Below are positions 42,715 to 51,132 of a stretch of DNA of 64,000 nucleotides, piece after piece. This DNA is from AP-15 sp963790875. GTDB lineage: Bacteria > Pseudomonadota > Alphaproteobacteria > ATCC43930 > CGMCC-115725. Location of the stretch: assembly GCA_963790875.1 (NCBI GenBank), contig CAWBQT010000003.1:620001-684000 (forward strand), in the 5' to 3' direction. A program made the translations under genes and the position numbers. Within the stretch, counting starts at the first letter, position 1, and every line of letters begins with the position of its first letter. The notes beneath the pieces are model-generated. The model was not told where the DNA came from. It saw only the letters and a program-made list of their open reading frames with translations, and ran no database searches.

Positions 42715-45006
42715 CTATTCCGCGGCCTTGCGCACCTGATTCTGGCCATCGAGTGCCGCGCGCAACCGCGGCGGCGACATCGGTAGATCGCGCAGGCGAA
42801 TGCCGATAGCATCGGCGATCGCGTTGCCGACCGCCGCCATCGGCGGCACGATCGGTACCTCGCCGACGCCGCGTGCGCCGAATGGATGGCGCGGGTTCGG
42901 CACCTCCACCATGACCGCCTCGATCATCGGCATGTCCGAGGCCACCGGCACGCGATAGTCGAGGAAGCCCGGATTTTCGAGCTTGCCGTCCTTGTCGTAG
43001 ATGTATTCCTCGTTCAGCGCCCAGCCGATCCCCTGCGTGACGCCGCCCTGGATCTGGCCTTCGACATAGGACGGATGGATCGCCCGGCCGACATCCTGGA
43101 TCGCGGTATAGCGCAGGATCTTGACGTGACCGGTCTCCTTGTCGACCTCGACATCGCAGATATGGGTCGCAAAGCCGGGGCCGGCGCCCTGCGCGTTGAT
43201 CGACACCTCGGCCGTGATCGGCCCGCCGGTGCGCCCGGCTTTCAGCGCGATCTCGGCCAATGGCAGCGGCTCAAAGCTGCCGGCGTTGGCGCCGGCCGGA
43301 TAGGCGCAGCCGTCCTTCCATTCGACCGCCTCGGGGCTGATGTCCCAGATCATCGCGGCGCGTTTTTTCAGTTCGTCGACGACCTTCTCTGCGGCATTGG
43401 TCGTGGCCATCCCGGTGGCGAAGGTGACGCGGCTGCCGCCGGTCAGGAACGAGAACGCGATCGAGCTGGTATCGCCGACGATCGGACGAACCTTCTCGAC
43501 TGGGATGCCGAGTATCTCGGCCGCCATCATCGCCATCGAGGCCCGCGAGCCGCCGATGTCCGGGTTGCCCGACACGACGACGGCAGTGCCGTCCTCGTTG
43601 ATGTGCACCGCGGCACTCAACTCGCCACCGATATTGAACCAGAAGCCCGACGCCACGCCGCGCCCTTGATTGGGGCCGAGCTTTTCCTTGAGATGCGGAT
43701 GATTTATCGCGGCCTCGACAGTATCGGCATAGCCGATGTTGACAAAGGTCGGCCCGTGCACCGTTTTGGTGCCGTCCTTGGCCGCGTTTTTTTCACGCAG
43801 AAGCAGAGGATCGATGTTCAGTTCGCGCGCGAGCTCGTCGAGACAGCTTTCGACGCCATAGGACGAGATCGGGGCACCGGGGGCGCGGTAGGCCGCGACT
43901 TTCGGCCGGTTCGACACCACGTCGTAGCCGACGATATCGGCGTTCGGGATGTCGTACATCGCGAACCCGCACATGCAGCCGGGCCCGACCGGAGAGCCGG
44001 GGAAGGCGCCCGCCTGGTATTTGAGCACCAGTTGACCCGCCACGATCCGACCGTCCTTCTTGGCCCCGAGCTTCACCTCGACAACCCCGCCCGAGGTCGG
44101 ACCGGTACCGCGAAACACCTCCTCGCGGTTCATCACCATCTTGATCGGACGCCCGGTCTTCTTCGCCAGCGCCAGCGCCACCGGTTCGAGATAGACGAGC
44201 GTCTTGCCGCCGAAGCCGCCGCCGATCTCGGCCGGGATCGCCCGGATGTTCGAGATGTCGATGCCGAGTAACTTGGCGCAATAGGCGCGGACCATGAACT
44301 GACCCTGGCTCGAGCTCCAGACCGTGCACTGGCCGTCGGCCGCCATCGACACGACGCAGGCATGCGGCTCGATATAGGCCTGATGCACCGGCTGGGTCGT
44401 ATAGCGCCGTTCGATAATCACGTCGGCCTCACGGAACCCGGCCGCGATGTCGCCTTTGGTGAAGCTGAGCTTCTTGGCGATGTTCGAGGGATGCGTCGGC
44501 TTCGGGTCGACGCCCTGGGTAAAGAGATCGTCGTGCAACAACGGAGCGTCGGGCTGCATCGCCTCTTCGACATCGATGACGTGCGGCAACACGTGGTAAT
44601 CGACCTCGATCAAGTCGCAGGCCTGCTCGGCGATCGCGGCCGAAGTGGCCGCGACCGCGGCGACCGCGTGGCCGTCATAGAGCACCTTGTCGCGCGCCAT
44701 GCAGTTGCGGGACAGGTCGCGGAAGTTCATCGGCCCTTCGCCGACGAACGCTTCCTCGGACGCGATCGGCGGAAAGTCCTCCCAGGTCGCAACGGCCTTG
44801 ACGCCGGGCAGGGCCAGCGCCTTGTCGGTCCGGATTGCCATGATGCGGGCATGGGCATGCGGGCTGCGCTTCATTTTGCCCCACAGCATGCCGGGCATCA
44901 CCATGTCGGCGCCGAAATTGGCCCGGCCGGTGACCTTGTCGACCCCGTCCGGACGAATGGGCCGGGTGCCGACGACCTTCTGGAATTCCTTGGCGATGAA
45001 CGTCAT
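42715..45006 (-). CDS. Molybdenum hydroxylase large subunit (xanthine dehydrogenase/CoxL family), second copy
   Basis: This 763-aa protein is the molybdopterin-binding subunit of a xanthine dehydrogenase/aldehyde oxidase/CO dehydrogenase family enzyme. The cofactor loops are GGGFGGKTLVYLEP (near residue 250) and AYRAPGAP near 375, and the catalytic-Glu loop is GARGVGEVP near 730. The VAYRCSFR-type loop of form I CO dehydrogenase is absent, so it is more likely an aldehyde or N-heterocycle/acyl-CoA hydroxylase. It closely resembles the copy at 45124-47415 and has the same length, so the two arose by tandem duplication. Confidence 0.92.
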   Translation of the reverse strand: MTFIAKEFQKVVGTRPIRPDGVDKVTGRANFGADMVMPGMLWGKMKRSPHAHARIMAIRTDKALALPGVKAVATWEDFPPIASEEAFVGEGPMNFRDLSRNCMARDKVLYDGHAVAAVAATSAAIAEQACDLIEVDYHVLPHVIDVEEAMQPDAPLLHDDLFTQGVDPKPTHPSNIAKKLSFTKGDIAAGFREADVIIERRYTTQPVHQAYIEPHACVVSMAADGQCTVWSSSQGQFMVRAYCAKLLGIDISNIRAIPAEIGGGFGGKTLVYLEPVALALAKKTGRPIKMVMNREEVFRGTGPTSGGVVEVKLGAKKDGRIVAGQLVLKYQAGAFPGSPVGPGCMCGFAMYDIPNADIVGYDVVSNRPKVAAYRAPGAPISSYGVESCLDELARELNIDPLLLREKNAAKDGTKTVHGPTFVNIGYADTVEAAINHPHLKEKLGPNQGRGVASGFWFNIGGELSAAVHINEDGTAVVVSGNPDIGGSRASMAMMAAEILGIPVEKVRPIVGDTSSIAFSFLTGGSRVTFATGMATTNAAEKVVDELKKRAAMIWDISPEAVEWKDGCAYPAGANAGSFEPLPLAEIALKAGRTGGPITAEVSINAQGAGPGFATHICDVEVDKETGHVKILRYTAIQDVGRAIHPSYVEGQIQGGVTQGIGWALNEEYIYDKDGKLENPGFLDYRVPVASDMPMIEAVMVEVPNPRHPFGARGVGEVPIVPPMAAVGNAIADAIGIRLRDLPMSPPRLRAALDGQNQVRKAAE

Positions 45007-45036
45007 GGGACCCTCGCTCCCGCTCTACCTGTGAGG

Positions 45037-45077
45037 CCCCTCATCCTCCTCTCAAGTCCGGGGAGGAGAGTGAGGGG
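45037..45077. repeat. REP-like hairpin between the two large-subunit genes
   Basis: CCCCTCATCCTCCTC (45037-45051) and its imperfect reverse complement at 45060-45077 form a long hairpin with a short loop. It lies in the 117-bp gap between the tandem large-subunit genes. There is no T-run, so it may stabilise or process the mRNA, or may be a dispersed REP element that marks the duplication. Confidence 0.55.
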
Positions 45078-45123
45078 CAAGCTTCGGTCGTTGCTGTCGC
45101 CTGCGGCGTCTCCGTGGCGCAGC

Positions 45124-47415
45124 CTACTCGGCCGCTTGGCGCAGCGGCTCGGCCTCGCCGAGTGCCGCCAGCACGCGCGGCGGCGACATCGGCAGGTCGC
45201 GCAGCCGCACGCCGATCGCGTCCGCGATCGCGTTGGCGACGGCCGCCATCGGCGGCACGATCGGCACCTCGCCGACGCCGCGCGCGCCGAACGGATGGCG
45301 CGGGTTCGGCACCTCGACCATGACCGTGTCGATCATCGGCATGTCCGAGGCAACCGGCACGCGATAGTCGAGAAAGCCCGGGTTCTCGAGCCGTCCGTCC
45401 TTGTCGTAGATGTATTCCTCGCTGAGCGCCCAGCCGACACCTTGCGCCACGCCGCCCTGCATCTGCCCTTCGACGTAGGACGGATGAATCGCGCGGCCGA
45501 CATCCTGGATCGCGGTGTAGCGCAGGATCTTGACGTGGCCTGTCTCCCGGTCGACCTCGACATCGCAGATATGGGTCGTGAAGCCGGGCCCCTGGCCTTG
45601 CGCATTGATCTGCACTTCAGCGCTGATCGGGCCGCCGGTGCGCGCCGATTTCGCCGCGAGTTCGGGCAGGCCGAGCGGCTCGAAGCTGCCGGCGTTGGCG
45701 CCCGCCGGGAACGCCTTGCCGTCTTTCCATTCGACCGCCTCGGGGCTGATGTCCCAGGTGATCGCCGCGCGCCGCTTTAGTTCCTCGACGACCTTCTGGG
45801 CCGCCTGGGTCACCGCCATGCCGCCGGCAAACGTCACCCGGCTGCCGCCGGTCGACGCGCTGAAGCCGATCGCCGTCGTATCGCCGACGACCGGGCGCAC
45901 GCTCTCGAACGGCACGCCCAGCACCTCGGCGACCATCATCGCCATCGAGGCGCGCGAGCCGCCGATATCGGGATGTCCTTCGGTCACCGTGACGGTGCCG
46001 TCCTCGTTGACGTGGCAGGCGGCACTCGATTCACCGCCGGCATTGTGCCAGTAGCCCGAGGCGATGCCGCGCCCCTGATTGGGCCCGAGCGAAGTCTTCA
46101 GATGCGCGTGCGCCTTCGCGGCTTCGAGCGTCCTCTGGTAGCCGATATTCGTCCAGGTCGGCCCGTGCGTCGCCTTGGTGCCGTCCCTGGCGCCGTTGAT
46201 CTCGCGGAGCTGCAACGGGTCGATCTTCAGTTCGCGCGCCAGTTCGTCGATGCAGCTTTCGACCGCGAACGAGCCGATCGGTGCGCCGGGCGCGCGGTAA
46301 GCGGCAACTTTCGGGCGATTGCACAGCACGTCGTAGCCGATCGTTTCGGCGTTCGGCAGGTCGTAGACCGCGAGCCCGCAGATGCAGCCCTGCTGGACCG
46401 GCGAGCCAGGGAACGCGCCCGCCTGGTATTTCAGCACGCTCTTCGCGGCGGTGATATGGCCGTCCTTCTTGGCGCCGAGCTTGACTTCGACGACGGCGCC
46501 CGAGGTCGGTCCGGTGGCCCGGAACACCTCCTCGCGATTCATCACGATCTTGACCGGCCGGCCGGATTTCTTCGACAGCATGTAGGCGACCGGTTCGAGA
46601 TAGACGATCGTCTTGCCGCCGAAGCCGCCGCCGATCTCGGCCGGGATCGCGCGGATATTGGCGATATCGGCGCCAACGATGCGCGAGGTGTAGCCGCGGA
46701 CCATGAACTGGCCTTGGCTCGAACTCCAGATCGTCGTTTGGCCGTCGGGCGCGACCGACACGACGCAGGCATGCGGCTCGATATAGGCCTGGTGCACGGG
46801 TTTTGTCGTATAGCGCCGTTCGATGACGATGTCGGCCTCGCGGAAGCCGGTCTCGACATCGCCCTTGGCAAAGCGCACGACCTTCGAAACATTCGAGGGC
46901 TTGGACGGCTTGGGGTCGACCCCGGCGGTGAAGATGTCGTCGTGCAGCACCGGCGCGTCGGGCAGCATCGCCGCCTCGACATCCATCACATGCGGCAGCA
47001 CTTCATATTCGACCTCGATCAGTTCGAGCGCCTGCTCTGCGATCTGTTGCGAGGTCGCAGCAACGGCGGCCACCGCGTGCCCTTCGTAGAGCACCTTGCC
47101 TATGGCCATGCAGTTGCGCGACAAGTCGCGCAGATTGGCCGGGGCGGCACCGATGAACGCCCTTTCGGGCGGCACGTCGGGAAAATCGGCGCGCGTCGTC
47201 ACGGCGCGCACGCCGGGCAGCGCCATCGCCTTGTCGGTGTTGATCGACAAGATGCGGGCGTGCGCATGCGGGCTGCGCTTGATCTTGCCCCACAGCATGC
47301 CCGGCATCTTCATGTCGGCGCCGAAATTGGCGCGGCCGGTTACCTTGTCGACGCCGTCCGGGCGGATCGGGCGCGTGCCAACGACTTTCAGGGACGCTTT
47401 CTCAAGGTAACTCAT
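45124..47415 (-). CDS. Molybdenum hydroxylase large subunit (xanthine dehydrogenase/CoxL family), first copy
   Basis: This 763-aa molybdopterin-binding subunit carries GGGFGGKTIVYLEP near 250, AYRAPGAP near 375 and GARGVGEVP near 730. It starts at 47415, where ATGA overlaps the stop of the 2Fe-2S subunit, showing translational coupling; the longer frame from 47511 is out of place inside that gene. With the FAD and 2Fe-2S subunits it makes a classic three-subunit hydroxylase. The second copy downstream differs mainly in the substrate-channel and surface segments, for example TSRIVGADIANI against CAKLLGIDISNI. Confidence 0.93.
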   Translation of the reverse strand: MSYLEKASLKVVGTRPIRPDGVDKVTGRANFGADMKMPGMLWGKIKRSPHAHARILSINTDKAMALPGVRAVTTRADFPDVPPERAFIGAAPANLRDLSRNCMAIGKVLYEGHAVAAVAATSQQIAEQALELIEVEYEVLPHVMDVEAAMLPDAPVLHDDIFTAGVDPKPSKPSNVSKVVRFAKGDVETGFREADIVIERRYTTKPVHQAYIEPHACVVSVAPDGQTTIWSSSQGQFMVRGYTSRIVGADIANIRAIPAEIGGGFGGKTIVYLEPVAYMLSKKSGRPVKIVMNREEVFRATGPTSGAVVEVKLGAKKDGHITAAKSVLKYQAGAFPGSPVQQGCICGLAVYDLPNAETIGYDVLCNRPKVAAYRAPGAPIGSFAVESCIDELARELKIDPLQLREINGARDGTKATHGPTWTNIGYQRTLEAAKAHAHLKTSLGPNQGRGIASGYWHNAGGESSAACHVNEDGTVTVTEGHPDIGGSRASMAMMVAEVLGVPFESVRPVVGDTTAIGFSASTGGSRVTFAGGMAVTQAAQKVVEELKRRAAITWDISPEAVEWKDGKAFPAGANAGSFEPLGLPELAAKSARTGGPISAEVQINAQGQGPGFTTHICDVEVDRETGHVKILRYTAIQDVGRAIHPSYVEGQMQGGVAQGVGWALSEEYIYDKDGRLENPGFLDYRVPVASDMPMIDTVMVEVPNPRHPFGARGVGEVPIVPPMAAVANAIADAIGVRLRDLPMSPPRVLAALGEAEPLRQAAE

Positions 47416-47897
47416 TGCGCTGCCTCCGCCCGCATCACGGCAGCGGCGTCGAGCACGGCGCGGACGATCTTGTCGTAGCCGGTGCAGCGGCACAAATTGC
47501 CGGCGAGCCAATAACGGGTTTCTTCCTCAGTCGGGTTCAGGTTTTCGTCGAGCAAGGCCTTCGCCGCGACGATGAAGCCCGGCGTGCAGAAGCCGCATTG
47601 CAGGGCGGCGTGCTCGAGGAATTTCTGCTGCACCGGGTGCAGGTGGTCGCCCTCGGCGATGCCCTCGACCGTCGTGATATTGCGCCCCTCGGCCTCGGCG
47701 CCGAGCATCAGGCACGAACAGACGATGTTGCCGTCGCAGATCACCGTGCAGGCGCCGCAATCGCCCGAGCTGCAGCCTTCCTTGCTGCCGGTCAGATTGA
47801 GCTCGTCGCGCAACACATCGAGCAGGCTCTGCTGCGGCTCGCACAGATATTCGACGGGTTCGCCGTTGATGACGGTCGATACGTGAGTTTTGGCCAT
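47412..47897 (-). CDS. Molybdenum hydroxylase 2Fe-2S subunit (CoxS-type)
   Basis: This 161-aa subunit binds two 2Fe-2S clusters. The N-terminal plant-type set is C42, C47, C50 and C62 (EGCSSGDCGACTV...CSC), and the C-terminal set is C101, C104, C136 and C138 (LQCGFCTPGF...NLCRCTGY). It passes electrons from the molybdenum site in the large subunit to FAD in the medium subunit. The genes overlap by 1 bp with the FAD subunit upstream and by 4 bp (ATGA) with the large subunit downstream, so the three are made together. Confidence 0.97.
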   Translation of the reverse strand: MAKTHVSTVINGEPVEYLCEPQQSLLDVLRDELNLTGSKEGCSSGDCGACTVICDGNIVCSCLMLGAEAEGRNITTVEGIAEGDHLHPVQQKFLEHAALQCGFCTPGFIVAAKALLDENLNPTEEETRYWLAGNLCRCTGYDKIVRAVLDAAAVMRAEAAQ

Positions 47898-48796
47898 TAG
47901 CGTGCTCCAGCGCGTTCAAAGGCGATTGCGGCCGCCCGACGCGCCAGGACGCCGGCGACCTTGATCCGGTATTCGATCGTGCCGCGTTTGTCGTTGATCG
48001 GCTTGCAGGCGCGCCCCGCCGCGGCATCGAGCGCCGCGGCGCGTTCCGTCGCGGCATCGAGCGCCGCCAGGGTCGGGTCGCCGAGCCGATGGCCGATCAG
48101 TACCGTTGCGGCCTCGTCGACGATGACCTGGGTCGGCGCCACCGCGGCGAGCACGACGCGCGCATCGGTGCACACGCCATGCCCGTCGAGCGTCACATTG
48201 ACGCCGCAGCCGACGACGGCAATGTCCATTTCGGTCCGCGGGATAAAGCGCAGATAGGCGTCGGCCTGGTGCGGTTTTGGTTTCGGGACATGAAATTCGA
48301 CGATGAACTCACCCTTCTCGAGCGAGGTCCGGCCGGGGCCGGTGACGATCGCCTCGACCGGGGCGGTGCGCCGGCCGCTCGGCCCGGCGATGACGCAGGT
48401 GGCGCGCGCCGCGATCATGGCCGGGACGCTGTCGGCCGCCGGCGAGGCGTTGCACAGATTGCCGGCGAGCGAGGCGCGACCTTGGATCTGCTGCGATCCG
48501 ATCAGGTCGAGACCCTCGACGATACCCGGCCATGCTTTGTGCAAGGCCTCGTTTTCGTAGACCACGACCCCAGGGGTGGCGGCGCCGATGACGAATTCCT
48601 CCGCCTCTTCGCGGATGCCGATCAATTCCGGAATGCGCTTGAGGTCGACGATCGCGTCGGGCCGCATCCGGCCCGAGCGCAGCTGCACCAGGAGATCGGT
48701 GCCACCGGCCAACGGCTTGGTCAAGCCGGCGGTGCCGGCCAACACCCGAACCGCTTCGTCGACGCTCGTTGGTGCGCTAAAGCTCAAACTGGGCAT
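47897..48796 (-). CDS. Molybdenum hydroxylase FAD-binding subunit (CoxM-type)
   Basis: This 299-aa FAD subunit has the VAO-type flavin-binding start AGGTDLLVQLRSGRMRPDAIVDLKRIPEL (near 32-58), a second flavin motif ASLAGNLCNASPAADSVPAMIA near 109, and the C-terminal CO dehydrogenase flavoprotein domain to residue 299. It takes electrons from the 2Fe-2S subunit and passes them to the final acceptor. It is the first gene of the operon, and overlaps the 2Fe-2S gene by one base. Upstream, 160 bp separate it from the divergent arfB gene. Confidence 0.95.
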   Translation of the reverse strand: MPSLSFSAPTSVDEAVRVLAGTAGLTKPLAGGTDLLVQLRSGRMRPDAIVDLKRIPELIGIREEAEEFVIGAATPGVVVYENEALHKAWPGIVEGLDLIGSQQIQGRASLAGNLCNASPAADSVPAMIAARATCVIAGPSGRRTAPVEAIVTGPGRTSLEKGEFIVEFHVPKPKPHQADAYLRFIPRTEMDIAVVGCGVNVTLDGHGVCTDARVVLAAVAPTQVIVDEAATVLIGHRLGDPTLAALDAATERAAALDAAAGRACKPINDKRGTIEYRIKVAGVLARRAAAIAFERAGAR

Positions 48797-48956
48797 GCTC
48801 GCTCCTGATTACCGCGGGTACGGGCCCGCTTTGGCGCGTTGCGGTCGCAGCGCGGGGCAGCGCCCCGCACCCTGCCATCCTCGATTACACTACCATCGCC
48901 TGCGGCGGGAAGCGCTATGTTCGCCGCACGCCTGACCCGCCATCCCGCATTGCATC

Positions 48957-49385
48957 ATGATACCGATAATAGGCGATATCGTCCTCGATGACAGCCTGAT
49001 CGAGGAGCGCTTCATTCTCGGCGCGGGCCCAGGTGGCCAGAACGTCAACAAGGTGGCGAGCGCGGTGCAGCTGCGTCTCAACCTGCACCGGATACCGGCA
49101 CTGCCCGCCGCGGTGCGATCGCGGGCCGAGCGCCTGGCCGGCCGCCGCCTGACCCAGGACGGCGTCCTCGTCATCACCGCCCGGCGTTTTCGTACCCAGG
49201 AGCGCAATCGCCGCGACGCGCTCGACCGGCTCGTTGGGCTGCTGCGCCGCGCCGCCGCGATACCCGCGCCGCGCCGCAAGAGCCGGCCGAGTGCCGCGTC
49301 GCACGAGCGGCGGCTGCAGCGGAAGGCGCGTCGCGCCGCCCTCAAGGAACAGCGCCGGTCCGATCCTGATCGCGGGCGCTGCTGA
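48957..49385 (+). CDS. arfB: Peptidyl-tRNA hydrolase ArfB (ribosome rescue factor)
   Basis: This 142-aa protein is a release-factor-like ribosome rescue enzyme: GAGPGGQNVNK has the GGQ loop (residues 26-28) that hydrolyses peptidyl-tRNA on stalled ribosomes, and the tail is basic (SRPSAASHERRLQRKARRAALK), as needed to enter the empty mRNA channel. The size matches ArfB/YaeJ rather than RF1/RF2, which have codon-recognition domains absent here. Its 3' end overlaps the convergent DUF2161 gene by 44 bp. Confidence 0.95.
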   Translation: MIPIIGDIVLDDSLIEERFILGAGPGGQNVNKVASAVQLRLNLHRIPALPAAVRSRAERLAGRRLTQDGVLVITARRFRTQERNRRDALDRLVGLLRRAAAIPAPRRKSRPSAASHERRLQRKARRAALKEQRRSDPDRGRC

Positions 49386-50061
49386 GCCCTTCGCCCGCCG
49401 CAGCGCGTTCGGTAAGCATCCCCGAGGATTGCAGCGCCGCTTCGCCAGGCCCGGTCAGCCGATAGAGCCCGGGCCGGACACGCTCAAACCAGCCGTAGAC
49501 GTTGCGCAGCAGAATGCGCCCGGCATCGGGGACCGCCGCTTTGAAATCGCGCGGCCGGCCGGGGCCGCCCCGCAAGCCGGTGGCGCAGACGAGGGCCCGC
49601 TGACGATAGGCCGTCATAATCGCCTGGCGAGAGGAGCCGCCGGGCGACGGATCGCCGCGGCGCTGCGCATGCTCCGCGACGAGCCGGCGGCGGCGCCCTC
49701 GATCCGACCGCGGTTGATAAGTCCCGGGCTCGGCCAGCACCTCGATCCGGTCGCGGGCCATGTCGACCGCCAAGAGGCCGACGCCGATCAGCCGGCACAG
49801 CCGATGCACGCGCCGATCCCGGTCGCGCCCGCGCCGCGTTGCCGGCACAGCGAGCCACACCTCGTCCGCCGCGCGGAGGCGATCGACCGCCTGCAGCAGC
49901 AGATCGAGGTTGAAGCCGAGCTTCATCTCGACGATCGCGAGACGCGCGGGCTCGCCGCCGCGGATCGCGACCGCGTCGCAGCCGCACACCTCGCCCTTGA
50001 TGGCAAAGCCGGCGCTTTCAAAAAAACGCTTTACGGTCGGGTATAGGGCCGTCTCCGGCAT
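49342..50061 (-). CDS. DUF2161 (PD-(D/E)XK-like) protein
   Basis: This 239-aa protein begins LYPTVKRFFESAGFAIKGEVCGCDAVAIRGGEP and continues LAIVEMKLGFNLDLLLQAVDRL, with Glu-x-Lys in a strand after an Asp loop, which fits the PD-(D/E)XK nuclease core reported for DUF2161. The middle is Arg-rich, and the end GWFERVRPGLYRLTGPGEAAL looks like a winged-helix. Function unknown. Its end overlaps arfB on the opposite strand by 44 bp. Confidence 0.85.
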   Translation of the reverse strand: MPETALYPTVKRFFESAGFAIKGEVCGCDAVAIRGGEPARLAIVEMKLGFNLDLLLQAVDRLRAADEVWLAVPATRRGRDRDRRVHRLCRLIGVGLLAVDMARDRIEVLAEPGTYQPRSDRGRRRRLVAEHAQRRGDPSPGGSSRQAIMTAYRQRALVCATGLRGGPGRPRDFKAAVPDAGRILLRNVYGWFERVRPGLYRLTGPGEAALQSSGMLTERAAAGEGLSSARDQDRTGAVP

Positions 50062-50128
50062 CGCCCTATGCGATAGATCGGGTGATCGAAAACCGCAACC
50101 GGTGCGGTGATCCGGAGACCGAGACCCG

Positions 50129-50608
50129 ATGACAGGAGGTGTCCCGATGCGGCGGAGCCGAAACGGCGATCCCTATGACCTCGAACGCTTCGTCGCGGCG
50201 CAGAACCCGGTCTTCGACGCGGTCTGCGGCGAACTGCAGCAGGGGCGCAAAACCGGACATTGGATGTGGTTCGTGTTCCCACAAATCGCGGGTCTCGGCG
50301 CGAGCGCGACAGCGATGCGCTACGCGATCGCCTCGCGCGAAGAGGCCAGGGCGTATCTGGAGCATGCGATCCTGGGGCCACGCCTGCACCAGTGCACGCG
50401 GCTCGTGACCGGGGTGCGGGGCCGAACGGTCGAGGAGATTTTCGGTTATCCCGACTACATGAAATTCCGCTCCTCGCTGACCTTGTTCGCGTGCACGACG
50501 CCAGAAAACAGCGTCTTTCTTGAAGCCTTGCAAAAATATTTCAGCGGCGCGTTCGATCCGTCGACGCTCGAGAAACTCGCTCGCGCCGGCGATGGCGGCG
50601 GGACCTGA
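50129..50608 (+). CDS. DUF1810 family protein
   Basis: The 159-aa protein matches DUF1810: DPYDLERFVAAQNPVFDAVCGEL, GRKTGHWMWFVFPQIAGLGAS, and YPDYMKFRSSLTLFACTTPE, with conserved His-Trp-Met-Trp-Phe-x-Phe-Pro. The family has a YbiA/NADAR-like fold and no settled role. GGAGG lies just before a second ATG at codon 7 (50147), so the protein may start there. It diverges from the DUF2161 gene, with 67 bp between them. Confidence 0.88.
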   Translation: MTGGVPMRRSRNGDPYDLERFVAAQNPVFDAVCGELQQGRKTGHWMWFVFPQIAGLGASATAMRYAIASREEARAYLEHAILGPRLHQCTRLVTGVRGRTVEEIFGYPDYMKFRSSLTLFACTTPENSVFLEALQKYFSGAFDPSTLEKLARAGDGGGT

Positions 50609-50679
50609 ATAGGTGCGGCGGGCGATCATGCCGTGGCGGCGTGAACGGGGAGCGACCGGGAAATTTCGGCCCGCCAAGG

Positions 50680-51132
50680 CTAGACCGGAACTGCGAGGTG
50701 GCGCACCGTGAAACCGTGACGCAGTGCCAGGACCTCGGCGATGCGGCGGCGGTGGCAGTCGTGCCAGTCGGCTTCGTAGCAGAGGAGACAGGCGGGCGCG
50801 GCTGCGGCGATGTCTGCGGCATGCCGCAGATCGAGTTCGGCTTCCGGGCGGGAGAGCTTTTCGGCGACGATCGACCAGAACCGGTCCATGTCGCCGCGGC
50901 GGCCGGCGAGGCGGCCCTCGGGCGGCGTGCCGAGAGCGCCGAGATGGATGTAAGCGATGCCGGCCTCCTCGACGGCGGCGGCAAGCTGCCGCTTCGAAAA
51001 GCCGGGCCGGCGCGAGATCGGCCGATCGCGGACGTCGAGGAGAGTTGCGACGCCGGCCTTGCAGAGCGTGCCGACGACCTCGCGCAACAGCGCCCTCTCG
51101 TAGCCGATCGTGAACAGCGGCGGGCGGGTCAT
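50680..51132 (-). CDS. DUF488 family protein
   Basis: A 150-aa DUF488 protein: PPLFTIGYERALLREVVGTL, VATLLDVRDRPISRRPGFSKRQLA, and the Cys-His segment LLCYEADWHDCHRRRIAEVL. The conserved RDRP.S(R/K).GF and C..E..HCHR-type motifs suggest a nucleic-acid or metal-binding enzyme; biochemical role unknown. Its ATG overlaps the stop of the enolase-superfamily gene upstream (ATGA), so the two are coupled in one transcript. Confidence 0.88.
   Translation of the reverse strand: MTRPPLFTIGYERALLREVVGTLCKAGVATLLDVRDRPISRRPGFSKRQLAAAVEEAGIAYIHLGALGTPPEGRLAGRRGDMDRFWSIVAEKLSRPEAELDLRHAADIAAAAPACLLCYEADWHDCHRRRIAEVLALRHGFTVRHLAVPV

Noticed and set aside
42886..47478. Long plus-strand frames opposite the molybdenum hydroxylase large subunits
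   Set aside because: They repeat the same mirror pattern over both copies because the genes are duplicates; composition is His/Arg/Asp-rich with no fold.
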